Assembly (NCBI RefSeq): GCF_020381325.1
Contig: NZ_JAGSPI010000006.1
Location: 1 to 64,000 of the forward strand
DNA: 64,000 nucleotides
Reading direction: 5' to 3'
DNA from: Providencia vermicola
GTDB lineage: Bacteria; Pseudomonadota; Gammaproteobacteria; Enterobacterales; Enterobacteriaceae
Position 1 is the first letter of the stretch; each line of letters starts with the position of its first letter. The notes beneath the pieces were generated by a model. It did no database searches and was not told the DNA's origin. It worked only from the letters and a program-made list of their open reading frames with translations. Shown here piece by piece: positions 37,637 through 47,386 of the stretch. The translations under genes and the position numbers were made by a program.

Positions 37637-40551
37637 GAGAGGGCCTTTTTAATTTTGTCTACCGTAATAGGAAATTCATAAAAACGTTTCCCCGTCGCGT
37701 GGGTAAGTGCATTGCTGGTGGCGGGAAGGATAGGGATCATCCCCAACTCTGCCATACCTTTTGGTGGTGAGGTTTCAGAAAGTGGTGGCAAATAATCGAT
37801 AGTTTGTTGCCAAACCGCCACATCTTTTGCGCGGGGTAAAACGTAACGGTTAAAATTCCACGTACCATTACCTGGGCCATCTTCATACAGTGGAAGTTCT
37901 TCCATCAATGCATGTCCGATACCCATTGCAGTACCACCTTGAATTTGCCCTGAAACCAGTTCAGGGACAATCATCGTACCAGGATCCATAATCATATGAT
38001 GGCGCATAACGTCTACTTCCCCTGTCATGGTATTGACGTTAAGCTCAACGAGGCAACACGCAGGGGTTACTGTGGTTGGGTCTGCTTTTGCACGTTGAGT
38101 CGGTGGGTAGTAAGCCATTTTACGTTTGATAAAGTGGTAACCGCCCGTTGTCATTTGTTTTTTCAATTCATTTGGCGCACCATCACCATAACGAATGGAT
38201 ATGGCATCGAGAGGCAGGTTTTTTAGCCCCACGGTTGGAATATCAAAATCTGCGCGAGCCCATTGCCAGCTGGAATAACCATGGACTGCAATCCCCGTGA
38301 TTAACCCCATTTCATGAGCACGCTTGGCTAAAATATTGAAAGGAATAGGCTTCATACCACCACCTCCAATACCATCGGGTCCCACTCGAATATCTGAAAA
38401 CTCAACATTTAGACCGTTAAATGCACCGCCTCCAGGGCCTTCGCTCCAAATGCTTTTTGCCGCAGGCCATAAGGTATTTTCCAGTAAAAAATGACCTGCT
38501 TGGCGCGTTCCGAAACCGATATAGTAGACGCCACTGGATGAGCTCATATCAGGGATTAACGCAGGAGTCCAATACGGGTCGCTTTTGGCAAGTTCGTCTT
38601 GTTTTTTCTGATCGGCCCAGCTGGTTTTTAACGGTAATTCAGCAAATTCGGTGACGCCAAACTCCACTACATCAGGAGCTTTACTGAGAGCTTGCCATAC
38701 CATCACTTGTTGGGCGGTCGTTCCCCCTGTGCCGATTTCTTGCATGCAGTGGCGCATGGTCAGTTTACCGTCGGCATCAAATTCAAGGGAAAGGATGGTA
38801 GGTACGCCGCTAGAACCATACACTTGTTGAACTTGCGCAAAGCCAACACCGTATACCTTGCCAGGGTTTTTGGCATCATATTCGGTTTTGTTTTTCTCAC
38901 GGTCTTGCCAAATCGGGTGTTTTTCTGCCAAATTTAGCATTTCCACATTGCGTGGGTCTCCTGCGATTACGCCACCTTGGGTATTCGGATAGCCTTCTAA
39001 AATGGCGTTACGGCGGCGTAACTCTATTGGGTCGATATTCAGGTTATGCGCTATTTCATCTACCATCAATTCAGTTACTGCCATGGATTGCAACGACCCA
39101 AAACCTCGCATTGAGCCCGCTTCAACCGCAGGCGTTGCCATGGCGAGTGCGGTTAAATCAGATTTTGGAAAATAATAAATGGATTGTGCACCCCGTACCG
39201 CAACATGAGAAACCGCAACGGATAAGTTTTCACGCCCTCCGCCATTGCAGTTATATGTGCCTTTTAAAACATCAAATTTCCCCGTTTTTTTATCGCCGAT
39301 AATGGTCACGTCCATTTCAATCGAATGGCGCTTCATCCCCATTTGGAACTGTTCATAACGGTCATTAGCCATGCGTACAGGCAGGCCATCTGCGTAAAAA
39401 CTGGCAACTAAGGCATAGAATGGAAAAACCGAATAATCTTTCGAACCATAGCCCACGGTTGAGCCTGTTAGCAAAACAATATTTTGAACAGAAAAGTGTT
39501 TGTTATTTTTCGATAATTCTGCTGCTGCATTGACGACACCTGCGGGAGATTGTGTCGCCGTCAAAATATGCAGCGTTTTGGTTTTGGCATCATACCATGT
39601 GTTGCAGTTATCAGGCTCCATGGCGCAAGGGTCGATGGATTGTGAAAAACCGTGGCGCTCAAGCACAAATTTATCTGGGTTTTGGCGTGCTGCGGCAATT
39701 TCTTGCTCAATTTCCCGTGCGTAATCCATGGCTCTTTCTTGTTTATCAGGCCGTTGTTCAGCTTGATGAAGGGCTTGAATAAAGCCTCCCCCACGATCTT
39801 TGCGAATAACGGGGGGAACTGTGATGGCATGTTTGGGATCATAAGGGGGCCAAATAGGTGTATTACCATCAAAACCCCCTTTGATCCCAGAATCTTGGTA
39901 AGGGGAGAAAATTGACGGGGAAAGTGGGGTTTCTCCCCCAATTCGTACATAGCGTGCTGCGCCATAGTTTGCTGGTGGTTTAGGGCCTGTGACCGCGCCA
40001 TATTTCACCGTATTTGTTGCAAAGCGCAACATACGCTGGGCCGCACTGTATTTGTCGAAGTCTTGGTAAATCAAAATGGCAACTGGGTGGCCAATAATTG
40101 GTGCGGTTTCCCCTAACGGAACTAGCACATTGGTACCGTAAAAACCTTTGCCCATTCCTGTATCTTGGGGGATATTCAGGCCATCACGGATGAGGTCTTC
40201 TTGTAAGATGACTTTATCAGGCTGTAAGTTTGGCCCCAGCATTGAAATATCAATACCTTCAAATGTTTTATCCGCATTAGTGGCTTTTAACATAAAGGCA
40301 TAACTTTGTTTTTTTGGCCAGCTTGGAATGTCTTTGGCGCGGTAATCGCGGGCGAAGTTTTTTCTCCCCGTGACTTTTTCAACGCCATCCCAACGAAAAC
40401 GCGCTTTACCATTTTGCCCAATCCAGTCGGTTTTCGGTGAATCTGAATCCAATTCAACCGCAAAGGCAAAAGGGAGTTTACCTACCATGACGGTAATCCC
40501 TGCGATGGTACCTAATTTAATAAAATTACGCCTAGAAATATGTCCCGTCAT
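37633..40551 (-). CDS. Molybdenum-binding large subunit, Tat-exported, copy 1
   Basis: A 972-residue member of the xanthine dehydrogenase/aldehyde oxidase family, of the kind built from two tandem large-subunit domains. The N-terminus is a twin-arginine signal (SRRNFIKLG) with a hydrophobic stretch to about residue 31. MRGFGSLQSMAVTELMVDE is a cofactor-contact region, and the C-terminal GMAELG carries the expected catalytic Glu near residue 935. The enzyme should hydroxylate an aldehyde or N-heterocycle in the periplasm. The real substrate is unknown. It is first in its operon, with the promoter in the 40552-40974 gap. Confidence 0.88.
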   Translation of the reverse strand: MTGHISRRNFIKLGTIAGITVMVGKLPFAFAVELDSDSPKTDWIGQNGKARFRWDGVEKVTGRKNFARDYRAKDIPSWPKKQSYAFMLKATNADKTFEGIDISMLGPNLQPDKVILQEDLIRDGLNIPQDTGMGKGFYGTNVLVPLGETAPIIGHPVAILIYQDFDKYSAAQRMLRFATNTVKYGAVTGPKPPANYGAARYVRIGGETPLSPSIFSPYQDSGIKGGFDGNTPIWPPYDPKHAITVPPVIRKDRGGGFIQALHQAEQRPDKQERAMDYAREIEQEIAAARQNPDKFVLERHGFSQSIDPCAMEPDNCNTWYDAKTKTLHILTATQSPAGVVNAAAELSKNNKHFSVQNIVLLTGSTVGYGSKDYSVFPFYALVASFYADGLPVRMANDRYEQFQMGMKRHSIEMDVTIIGDKKTGKFDVLKGTYNCNGGGRENLSVAVSHVAVRGAQSIYYFPKSDLTALAMATPAVEAGSMRGFGSLQSMAVTELMVDEIAHNLNIDPIELRRRNAILEGYPNTQGGVIAGDPRNVEMLNLAEKHPIWQDREKNKTEYDAKNPGKVYGVGFAQVQQVYGSSGVPTILSLEFDADGKLTMRHCMQEIGTGGTTAQQVMVWQALSKAPDVVEFGVTEFAELPLKTSWADQKKQDELAKSDPYWTPALIPDMSSSSGVYYIGFGTRQAGHFLLENTLWPAAKSIWSEGPGGGAFNGLNVEFSDIRVGPDGIGGGGMKPIPFNILAKRAHEMGLITGIAVHGYSSWQWARADFDIPTVGLKNLPLDAISIRYGDGAPNELKKQMTTGGYHFIKRKMAYYPPTQRAKADPTTVTPACCLVELNVNTMTGEVDVMRHHMIMDPGTMIVPELVSGQIQGGTAMGIGHALMEELPLYEDGPGNGTWNFNRYVLPRAKDVAVWQQTIDYLPPLSETSPPKGMAELGMIPILPATSNALTHATGKRFYEFPITVDKIKKALS

Positions 40552-40930
40552 TATGTACTCCCAAATTTTATTATTAGGGGGATTTGCATTAGAGGTAGTA
40601 ATAAATAATGTGTTTTTATAATTAAGTATAAGGTTATTTTATGGCGAATAGATCAAGTCACATTTAGATGGTTAATATGTGATTGCTCAATAAGTTACAT
40701 AAATAGTATGGGTATCTATAAAGGGTTATGGGAAATGAGTAAAGGGTTTTATACAAGAAAGTGAATAATCTTGGTGGAGTCATCTTAATTGGACAATTTT
40801 AACAAAAATCACTGCCTAAAATTCATGTTGGGTTAATGGGGGTAAATCGTTTTAATTATTTTTAAATAAATTCAATATGCAATTAAATATATAACGATTC
40901 TTTTTTTGGATTGTTATTCATTTTAATGAG
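40552..40930. other. Intergenic region between the two oxidase operons
   Basis: About 380 AT-rich bases with no gene visible. It holds the promoter of the first molybdenum hydroxylase operon (read leftwards). Confidence 0.45.
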
Positions 40931-40971
40931 AAGCCAGACTGACCGGTTCATATTGTTAGTCTGGCTTTTTT
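40931..40971 (+). terminator. Terminator-like hairpin, plus orientation
   Basis: A perfect 10-bp stem (AAGCCAGACT / AGTCTGGCTT) with a 17-base loop and a T tract on the plus strand. The adjacent gene is on the minus strand, where no T tract follows the hairpin, so it is either a weak end for the cytochrome operon or a stop for antisense transcripts. Confidence 0.55.
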
Positions 40972-40974
40972 AGG

Positions 40975-42210
40975 TTATTGACGTAAGGCTTTAATGTGTT
41001 CTGGCGTTACATCGGCAGGTTGCCCACCCCATTCAACACGTAGAAAATTGACTAATTCGCTGATTTGTTGGTCGCTCAGCTTATTCGCAAAACCTGGCAT
41101 GCTTTGTAGGCTTTGGTTATTCGGAAATTGTTGTTCTGGTAAACCATCCAAAATAGCATTAATCAGATTGGTACTGTCTGCATCACGTAATGTTGAATTG
41201 CCTTTCATCGCAACAGCCACATTCGGTTTACCACCACCATCGTAAGCGTGGCAGCCAGAACAAGTTTCTAAATACACTTGTCGGCCTTGTGGGTTACCTT
41301 CGTCCATTTTTAGTGGCAATGTGGTCGGTGGATTATCGCCCATTAGATAAGTGGCGATTGCGCTATTATCTTCAGGAGTTAAATGCTGTGAACTCAGGTA
41401 AATCACAGGGTGCATATCACTATAGGCTGAACCTTGTGGGGCGATACCTGTCATGAAAAACTGCTGTAAATCCTGTTTTGTCCAGCCACGTGCTGCGAGC
41501 GCCTCTGGCGTAATGTCAGGTGCGATAAAGCGCCCTAATGCACCACCTTTCATAAAGTTGTCCAAATCCATTTCACCTAAAGCCCCTCTAGGAGTGTGGC
41601 ATTCAGAGCAGTGTTCCAATACGTTAACTAAATATTTTCCGCGTTGCCATTCAGGAGAGTTGCCTTGAGAGCTATCTGGAAGCGGTTTATCGTTAAAAAA
41701 TAGCAGGTTCCAACCAATCATTGCCATGCGCTGGTTTAGCGGGAAAGGTAATGAGTTTTCGGGTGGTGCAACATCCACTGCTGGGCGGCTCATCAAATAG
41801 CTGTAAATTGCATCTGAGTCTTCTCGGGTTATACCTTTGTAGGAGGTATATGGCATAGCAGGGTAAAGGTGTTTACTCGGCGGTGAGATCCCTTGAGTAA
41901 GCGCCTTATAAAACTGATCTTTTGTCCAGCGGCCAATCCCAAAATCTGCAGAAGGGGTCAAATTGCTGCTATAGATGGTACCAAAAGGCGTATCAAGGGG
42001 AAATCCGCCCGCAAGTGGCGCGCCGTTAGTGCTGGTATGGCAAGCTGCGCAGTCGCTAGCGAGAGTCAGGTAGCGACCTCGTTCAATTTCTTGGGGAGTT
42101 GCGGTCACTTTTTGAGCGGGACCATCCAATGTACGGCTTTCATACCAGTAAAGCACAGCCCAAACGACGATAATTATCGCAATCAGCCATAAAATGATTT
42201 TTTTGATCAT
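40975..42210 (-). CDS. Tri-haem cytochrome c subunit of molybdenum hydroxylase, copy 2
   Basis: A 411-residue protein with an N-terminal membrane anchor (residues about 5-23) and haem motifs CAACH (54-58), CSECH (201-205) and CSGCH (317-321). Segments such as GTPFGTIYS.N.TP and QFPNNQSLQSMPGFANKL align with the copy at 35739-37058, so the two are clear paralogues. The same role in passing electrons from the molybdenum complex to the membrane is expected. It overlaps the Fe-S subunit gene by four bases, so the three genes of this operon are all coupled. Confidence 0.88.
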   Translation of the reverse strand: MIKKIILWLIAIIIVVWAVLYWYESRTLDGPAQKVTATPQEIERGRYLTLASDCAACHTSTNGAPLAGGFPLDTPFGTIYSSNLTPSADFGIGRWTKDQFYKALTQGISPPSKHLYPAMPYTSYKGITREDSDAIYSYLMSRPAVDVAPPENSLPFPLNQRMAMIGWNLLFFNDKPLPDSSQGNSPEWQRGKYLVNVLEHCSECHTPRGALGEMDLDNFMKGGALGRFIAPDITPEALAARGWTKQDLQQFFMTGIAPQGSAYSDMHPVIYLSSQHLTPEDNSAIATYLMGDNPPTTLPLKMDEGNPQGRQVYLETCSGCHAYDGGGKPNVAVAMKGNSTLRDADSTNLINAILDGLPEQQFPNNQSLQSMPGFANKLSDQQISELVNFLRVEWGGQPADVTPEHIKALRQ

Positions 42211-42758
42211 TTGATTGCCTCCTTGATAAGCCCAGGAGTGGTAAGAACAACTTCTCGCACCGCATCATAATAACGAACGTAGCCTGTACAACGGCAAATA
42301 TGGTTGTTCAGTGCCTGCTTAATGGCTTCCTCTAAGTCTTCTTCTTTAATTGGGTTACGTTGCAGTTCTTCAATAAAAACGGTCGCTGCATTGACAAAAC
42401 CAGGAGTGCAATAGCCACACTGGAAGCTAAAATGCTCAATAAAAGCTTGTTGCACAGGGGATAATTTTACATCCCCATTTTCCGCTTTAGTGGCAGCGCC
42501 CTCGATGGTACGAATGCTTTTGTTGTTAAAAAAGTGAGCACCTGTGATGCAGGTGCGGATCTCTTCACTAGTACCTGAAGGGTGATCTAAGATCACTACG
42601 CAGGCGTGGCAAATTCCTTGACCACAACCTAGACGTGACCCCGTTAAATCAACATATTCATGAAGGAAATCAATCATCATGAGGCCTTCAGGTACATCCA
42701 TTGGCCCATAAGATTGACCATTGATAGTTAATGTCAGCGGAAGGAAATTTAAGCTCAT
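42207..42758 (-). CDS. [2Fe-2S] subunit of molybdenum hydroxylase, copy 2
   Basis: A 183-residue small subunit with two [2Fe-2S] sites. GCGQGICHAC (Cys45, 50, 53) plus a Cys in EIRTCITGAHFF hold the first; QCGYCTPGFV and HICRCTGYVRYYDAV hold the second. It is highly similar to copy 1. It overlaps the genes on both sides by four bases. Confidence 0.9.
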   Translation of the reverse strand: MSLNFLPLTLTINGQSYGPMDVPEGLMMIDFLHEYVDLTGSRLGCGQGICHACVVILDHPSGTSEEIRTCITGAHFFNNKSIRTIEGAATKAENGDVKLSPVQQAFIEHFSFQCGYCTPGFVNAATVFIEELQRNPIKEEDLEEAIKQALNNHICRCTGYVRYYDAVREVVLTTPGLIKEAIK

Positions 42759-45550
42759 GATAATACCTCTTGAATGTCTTTAGCTCGCACCGGGAGGTGT
42801 AAGAAATGGTGGCCAGTTGCATCGGCGATAGCATTGACGATAGATGAAACCACAGGGATCATCACCACCTCAGCAACGCCTTTGGGGGGATCGGTTTCTG
42901 AGAGTCCCGGTAGAATTTCACTGGTCTGTTGCCAAACTGCAACGTCACTGGCGAGTGGAAGATGGTAACGGTTGAAGTTCCATGTTCCATTACCAGGGCC
43001 GTCTTCATATAGAGGTAAATATTCATGGAGGGCATGACCGATACCCATTGCGAGCCCACCTTGGATTTGCCCTGAAACCAGTTGTGGAACGATTAAATTA
43101 CCGCATTCCACAACGGTGTGGTGGTCAAGTAATTCAACTTGCCCCGTGGCTTTATCAATGGACAACTCTGTGACAGTTGCTACTGCACTGTAGTAGGTTA
43201 CACCAGCGTTATTTCTTTGCGTATCAGGGTAATAAGCTTTTTCACGATGACAGACTTGGTAATCCTTTTCAGCAAAACGCAATGCGAGCCCATCAATCGG
43301 TAAGCGGCGCATTTCATCTTGAATACGAAAATCGGCTTCAGCCCATTGCCAGCGGTTAAATACGTGGCTAACTGCACCTGTCACTCCCCCCATTTCAAAG
43401 GTGCGATCGATTAATCGCTGTAAACTTAACACCTCTAATCCATCGGCAGTTAGCCCTTTCGCAACCCAGCGTGCATCTTCTCGGCGTACAACTAATGGTG
43501 CAGCTTGTCCTCCACCAATACCTTCTTGCCAAATTGACATTGCAGCAGGCCACAGTCCATGTTCGAACACGAGTCGAGCCGCTTCTTCTGTACTGTGAGT
43601 AAAGTAGTATGCGGAGTTACTGGCACTCGATGGGGAACAATAACTTGGTGTCCATAGCGGATTTTGCGCTAAACGATCTTGTTCTTCTTGTGCCATAGCA
43701 AATGGATTACCAGTTGATATCATAGGTAAAATTGACCAGTCAGCCACAGAGAAGTGAGCCAACTCAGCGGGTTTACCTAGCCATTTAGCACAAACAACGG
43801 CTTGAGAGGTAGACATTCCTGTCCCCATTTCAGCACCACTATGGTAGATGGATATTTTACCTTCACGCGTGAGCTCAACACGGGCGAATGAAGATTCTGC
43901 GCCTGTCCCAAAGTCTTTTTGTACACAGGAAATACCGGTGCCAAAAAACTTCCCGCTGTTTTGGGCTTCATAATCGGCTTTGCGTTTAGCTCTTTCTGTC
44001 CACATTGGGTGTGCAGCACAGCGTGTTAGTACTTCGTCAGCACGAATAGCCCCACCAGGAATTGCCCCTTGAGTGTTTTTCATCCCTGATTTAATTAGGT
44101 TTTTTAGGCGAAATTCGATGGGATCAGCGTTGAGCAGTTTCGCGGCTTCCTCCATTAACATATCGGTAGCAGCCATGGCTTGCAGTGTGCCGTAACCTCG
44201 AGCAGAGCCAGCATCGACCGCCCGTGATGCAATGCCAACCGCAGAAAGGTCACTGCGAGGAATATAATAAATCGCCTGTGCTCCCGTGGCGCCAACCATC
44301 ACAACGGATGGTGTAAAGTTACAACGCCCACCGCCATCACCAATAAATGAGGCGCTGAGAGCTTCAATTTTATGTGATTTTTTGTTGACGGCTAATGTGT
44401 AATCCATGTCGAAAGCATGGCGCTTGATACTGGATTGGAATTGCTCATAACGGTCATTAGCTAGACGAATAGGAACACCATCACCATATAGCGTTGCCAT
44501 GGCACCGTAATAGGGGAAAGGCGCATGGTCTTTTGAACCATAACCCACAGTAAAACAAGGGTGTAGAAAAATTTGCTTAATTGGAAAGGTCGATTTAGCC
44601 AACATTTCTGGTAAAGATGCCGCCACTTCTTGCGGTGACTGGGTTGGGATCACAAGGTGGAATGATTGGGTTTTTGCATCATACCAGCCATTGGCGTTAT
44701 CAGGCTCTAATGCAGCAGTATCAATGGATTGAGTTGAATATTTGCGTTTAATGACTAACCAGTCTTCAGGGGGATTTTCCAATTGTTTGGCTAGGGCATC
44801 GGCAAAAAACATACCTTCTTCATCCAGTTTTCCACCTTCACGGCCTTCAGGCCATACTGGAAGGTGTTTTTTCATCCCAATGGGTGAGATCGGCATGTCT
44901 TTCATGCTGGAGTAAATATCTGGTTCGAAAGGATTTTCACTACCAATACGAACGCCACGATAGGTGCCCCAAGGGTCACGTTCTAATGGCCCTGTAAATG
45001 CACCATATTGAATAATATCATCGTGGAATTTGAGCGTTTCTTTGGCAAAGCGGAATTTTGCAAAGTCATGGTAAATAAGGAGTGCCACCGCTTGCCCTAA
45101 ATAGGCAGGGGTTTTCCCTGTAGGAAGAAGTAAGTCTTCCCCGTAAAACTCAGGGAAAGCAACACCGTCTTTTTCTAGGTCACTTGCTGTGACAATACGA
45201 TCTGGCATTAAGCCATCACTGAGTCTCTCAAGGTTAAAACCTTGGTAAATTTTATCCGCTTGGGTCACTCTGAGTAAAAATGCGTGGCCTTGTTGTTTTG
45301 GCCAGTGGGGAATATCCCGTGCTCGAATGTCTCTGGCGAAAACTTTCTCACCTTGAACTTTAGAAAAGGCATCAATACGGAATTTTATTCGCTTATCAAC
45401 GGGATCCCAGTCAGGGGATTGAAGAATTTTTTCCTCAAATAGCACATCAAAAGCGCGGCTATATAAAGGGGCGAGATACACTGAAATTCCAGCAACAACG
45501 GCACATTTTAGAAAGTGTCTGCGGGAGAGTTCGACATTGCTTTTGCTCAT
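42755..45550 (-). CDS. Molybdenum-binding large subunit, Tat-exported, copy 2
   Basis: A 931-residue paralogue of the copy-1 large subunit. It begins with a twin-arginine signal (LSRRHFLKCAVVAGISV). SARGYGTLQAMAATDMLMEE and the C-terminal PPKGVAEVVMIPV (Glu near 894) correspond to the same regions as in copy 1. Its substrate pocket is likely to differ, as the internal segments are less conserved than the ends. The promoter should be in the 193-base gap shared with the divergent MocA-like gene, which places the cofactor-processing genes under nearby control. Confidence 0.88.
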   Translation of the reverse strand: MSKSNVELSRRHFLKCAVVAGISVYLAPLYSRAFDVLFEEKILQSPDWDPVDKRIKFRIDAFSKVQGEKVFARDIRARDIPHWPKQQGHAFLLRVTQADKIYQGFNLERLSDGLMPDRIVTASDLEKDGVAFPEFYGEDLLLPTGKTPAYLGQAVALLIYHDFAKFRFAKETLKFHDDIIQYGAFTGPLERDPWGTYRGVRIGSENPFEPDIYSSMKDMPISPIGMKKHLPVWPEGREGGKLDEEGMFFADALAKQLENPPEDWLVIKRKYSTQSIDTAALEPDNANGWYDAKTQSFHLVIPTQSPQEVAASLPEMLAKSTFPIKQIFLHPCFTVGYGSKDHAPFPYYGAMATLYGDGVPIRLANDRYEQFQSSIKRHAFDMDYTLAVNKKSHKIEALSASFIGDGGGRCNFTPSVVMVGATGAQAIYYIPRSDLSAVGIASRAVDAGSARGYGTLQAMAATDMLMEEAAKLLNADPIEFRLKNLIKSGMKNTQGAIPGGAIRADEVLTRCAAHPMWTERAKRKADYEAQNSGKFFGTGISCVQKDFGTGAESSFARVELTREGKISIYHSGAEMGTGMSTSQAVVCAKWLGKPAELAHFSVADWSILPMISTGNPFAMAQEEQDRLAQNPLWTPSYCSPSSASNSAYYFTHSTEEAARLVFEHGLWPAAMSIWQEGIGGGQAAPLVVRREDARWVAKGLTADGLEVLSLQRLIDRTFEMGGVTGAVSHVFNRWQWAEADFRIQDEMRRLPIDGLALRFAEKDYQVCHREKAYYPDTQRNNAGVTYYSAVATVTELSIDKATGQVELLDHHTVVECGNLIVPQLVSGQIQGGLAMGIGHALHEYLPLYEDGPGNGTWNFNRYHLPLASDVAVWQQTSEILPGLSETDPPKGVAEVVMIPVVSSIVNAIADATGHHFLHLPVRAKDIQEVLS

Positions 45551-45743
45551 AATAAACCCTTACACTTATTATATTACATCTATATTGTTTTATTTATCAT
45601 TACTCTGAAAGTTATTACATACTGATTCAAATATTGTCTAATTGTGAATGGTTGGCAAGCTAATATTAATAATAACTTGTTATCTTATTGAATATCCCTT
45701 ATTTATTAGAACTAAATCAATATACGTCTGAATAATTACAATC

Positions 45744-46307
45744 ATGAATATTGGCATATTAATATTAGCAGCTGGTCGCAGTCAGCGTTTTAAAAATGCA
45801 GGTGGAAAAGGCAGTAAATTGAACCTTCTATTAGGCGAACAAACTGTTTTTGAAAAAACACTTTTAAATTCAATGGATAGCAAGCTTGCTATTCATGTTA
45901 TAACCAGGCCTGATAATCAGGGTGTTATTCACAGTTGCTTACAATATAATATTCCATTCTCATTGTTGGATAGTAGTGGATTAGGCGAATCTATAGCGTT
46001 GGGCATTAAAAACACATCTGATTTAGATGGATGGTTAATTCAATTAGCGGATATGCCTTATATAAGTAGCAATCTACTCCTCTGTGTTGCAAATAACCTC
46101 AATCACCATTCGCTTGTTAGACCTGTATATGGTGGATTGCCTGGTCATCCAGTGGGAATATCTGCAAACTATTATTCAGAATTAATTAAACTAGCAGGGG
46201 ATGATGGGGCAAAATCAATATTACGTCACAATTTTGTTTATGAATTAGAGATAAATGATGAAAGTGTTATCAAAGATATTGATTATCCAATAATTGATAA
46301 TGAATAG
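45744..46307 (+). CDS. MocA-like molybdenum cofactor cytidylyltransferase
   Basis: A 187-residue nucleotidyltransferase of the MobA/MocA type. The N-terminal LILAAGRSQRFKNAGGKGSK is the nucleotide-binding loop (with an insertion between the usual G.S.R.G and K motifs), and LIQLADMPYIS and GLPGHPVGIS match the MocA family. It would convert Mo-molybdopterin to the cytosine dinucleotide form used by such bacterial hydroxylases. It is divergent from the copy-2 operon and eight bases before an XdhC-like gene, which fits a service role for the two enzymes. Confidence 0.8.
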   Translation: MNIGILILAAGRSQRFKNAGGKGSKLNLLLGEQTVFEKTLLNSMDSKLAIHVITRPDNQGVIHSCLQYNIPFSLLDSSGLGESIALGIKNTSDLDGWLIQLADMPYISSNLLLCVANNLNHHSLVRPVYGGLPGHPVGISANYYSELIKLAGDDGAKSILRHNFVYELEINDESVIKDIDYPIIDNE

Positions 46308-46315
46308 GAGCAAGT

Positions 46316-47329
46316 ATGCTGCGTGAAGATGTTTTTGTTATCTCTCAAGCCCTTTCTTGGATAAAAGAAGAGCCCATTTGGTTGTGTACTGTGCTGAGTA
46401 CGTATGGTTCTTCTCCTCGCAGTCCAGGGTCGCTCCTTGTCGCAAAGGTGGATGGCCAGTATGTTGGTTCTTTATCCGGTGGTTGTATTGAGGAAGATTT
46501 CATTCAGCGTATTCAAGATGCGAAATACCTAGATGGTAGTCAAATTGTTCGCTATGGTCGCGGTGGATTAGAGGCGAAAGTGAATTTGCCTTGTGATGGT
46601 AGTTTAGATGTTTTAATTGAATATTTACCTAAGAGTGACGAAAGTATCAGCTATCTCACTGAAATACATCAAGCACTATTAGGATATACCGCAATTAATA
46701 AAAAAATCACCTTGCCTCAACGTGGTGAAATTAGTACCGCTAATAATCAACAGATTCCAACCCAAATAGAGCGTGTTGGTGATGATATTCAATTTTATAT
46801 TGCCGCGCCACCGCGTTTAATTATTGCTGGGATCTCGAATGTTGGGGTTTATTGTGCAAATTTTGCAGCAACATTGGGGTTCGAAGTGATCATTTGCGAG
46901 CACCGTGAGGATGAATTAGGGCGTTTTTCTGGGCAGCTTTCTAGCCAATTTGAGGTGATTAAATTATTTCCTGCCCGTTATTTAGAGTCCCAAAGCTGTA
47001 CGCCAAATACGGCCATTGTTTCTTTAACGCATGATCCTCGTATTGATGATCTAACATTGATGGAGGCTGTAAATACCCCGGCGTTTTATATTGGTGCAAT
47101 GGGGTCAAGCCGCACAAGCGCACGTCGACGTGAACGGTTATTGGGTGCTGGCGGAATGTCGTTGACGGAAATCGACCGTGTTCACGCGCCTATTGGTATT
47201 CCCATTGGTAGCAAAACGCCACCTGAAATTGCGTTAGCGATAATGGCAGACATTGTCGCATACAAAAACGGTGTGAAAGGCCAGCACGATAAACAAATAA
47301 AAAATTATTTATCGGCGGTGAATCAATAA
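46316..47329 (+). CDS. XdhC/CoxI family protein (molybdenum cofactor insertion)
   Basis: A 337-residue protein. The N-terminal XdhC_CoxI domain shows STYGSSPRSPGSLLVAKVDG and GSLSGGCIEEDF; the C-terminal Rossmann domain shows ISNVGVYCANFAATLGFEV and YIGAMGSSRTSARRRERL with HAPIGIPIGSKTPPEIALAI at the end. Members bind molybdenum cofactor, help sulfurate it and insert it into xanthine-oxidase-type enzymes. Its clustering with MocA-like and two hydroxylase operons supports this function. AGGAGC precedes the ATG, and a terminator follows. Confidence 0.88.
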   Translation: MLREDVFVISQALSWIKEEPIWLCTVLSTYGSSPRSPGSLLVAKVDGQYVGSLSGGCIEEDFIQRIQDAKYLDGSQIVRYGRGGLEAKVNLPCDGSLDVLIEYLPKSDESISYLTEIHQALLGYTAINKKITLPQRGEISTANNQQIPTQIERVGDDIQFYIAAPPRLIIAGISNVGVYCANFAATLGFEVIICEHREDELGRFSGQLSSQFEVIKLFPARYLESQSCTPNTAIVSLTHDPRIDDLTLMEAVNTPAFYIGAMGSSRTSARRRERLLGAGGMSLTEIDRVHAPIGIPIGSKTPPEIALAIMADIVAYKNGVKGQHDKQIKNYLSAVNQ

Positions 47330-47344
47330 GTTAAAGTTTAAGAT

Positions 47345-47372
47345 AGGGCGGTCGGTTTATCGCCCTGTTTTT
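47345..47372 (+). terminator. Terminator after the XdhC-like gene
   Basis: The stem AGGGCG / CGCCCT has a 10-base loop and is followed by GTTTTT. It lies between convergent genes. Confidence 0.7.
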
Positions 47373-47386
47373 AATGATATCTGATG

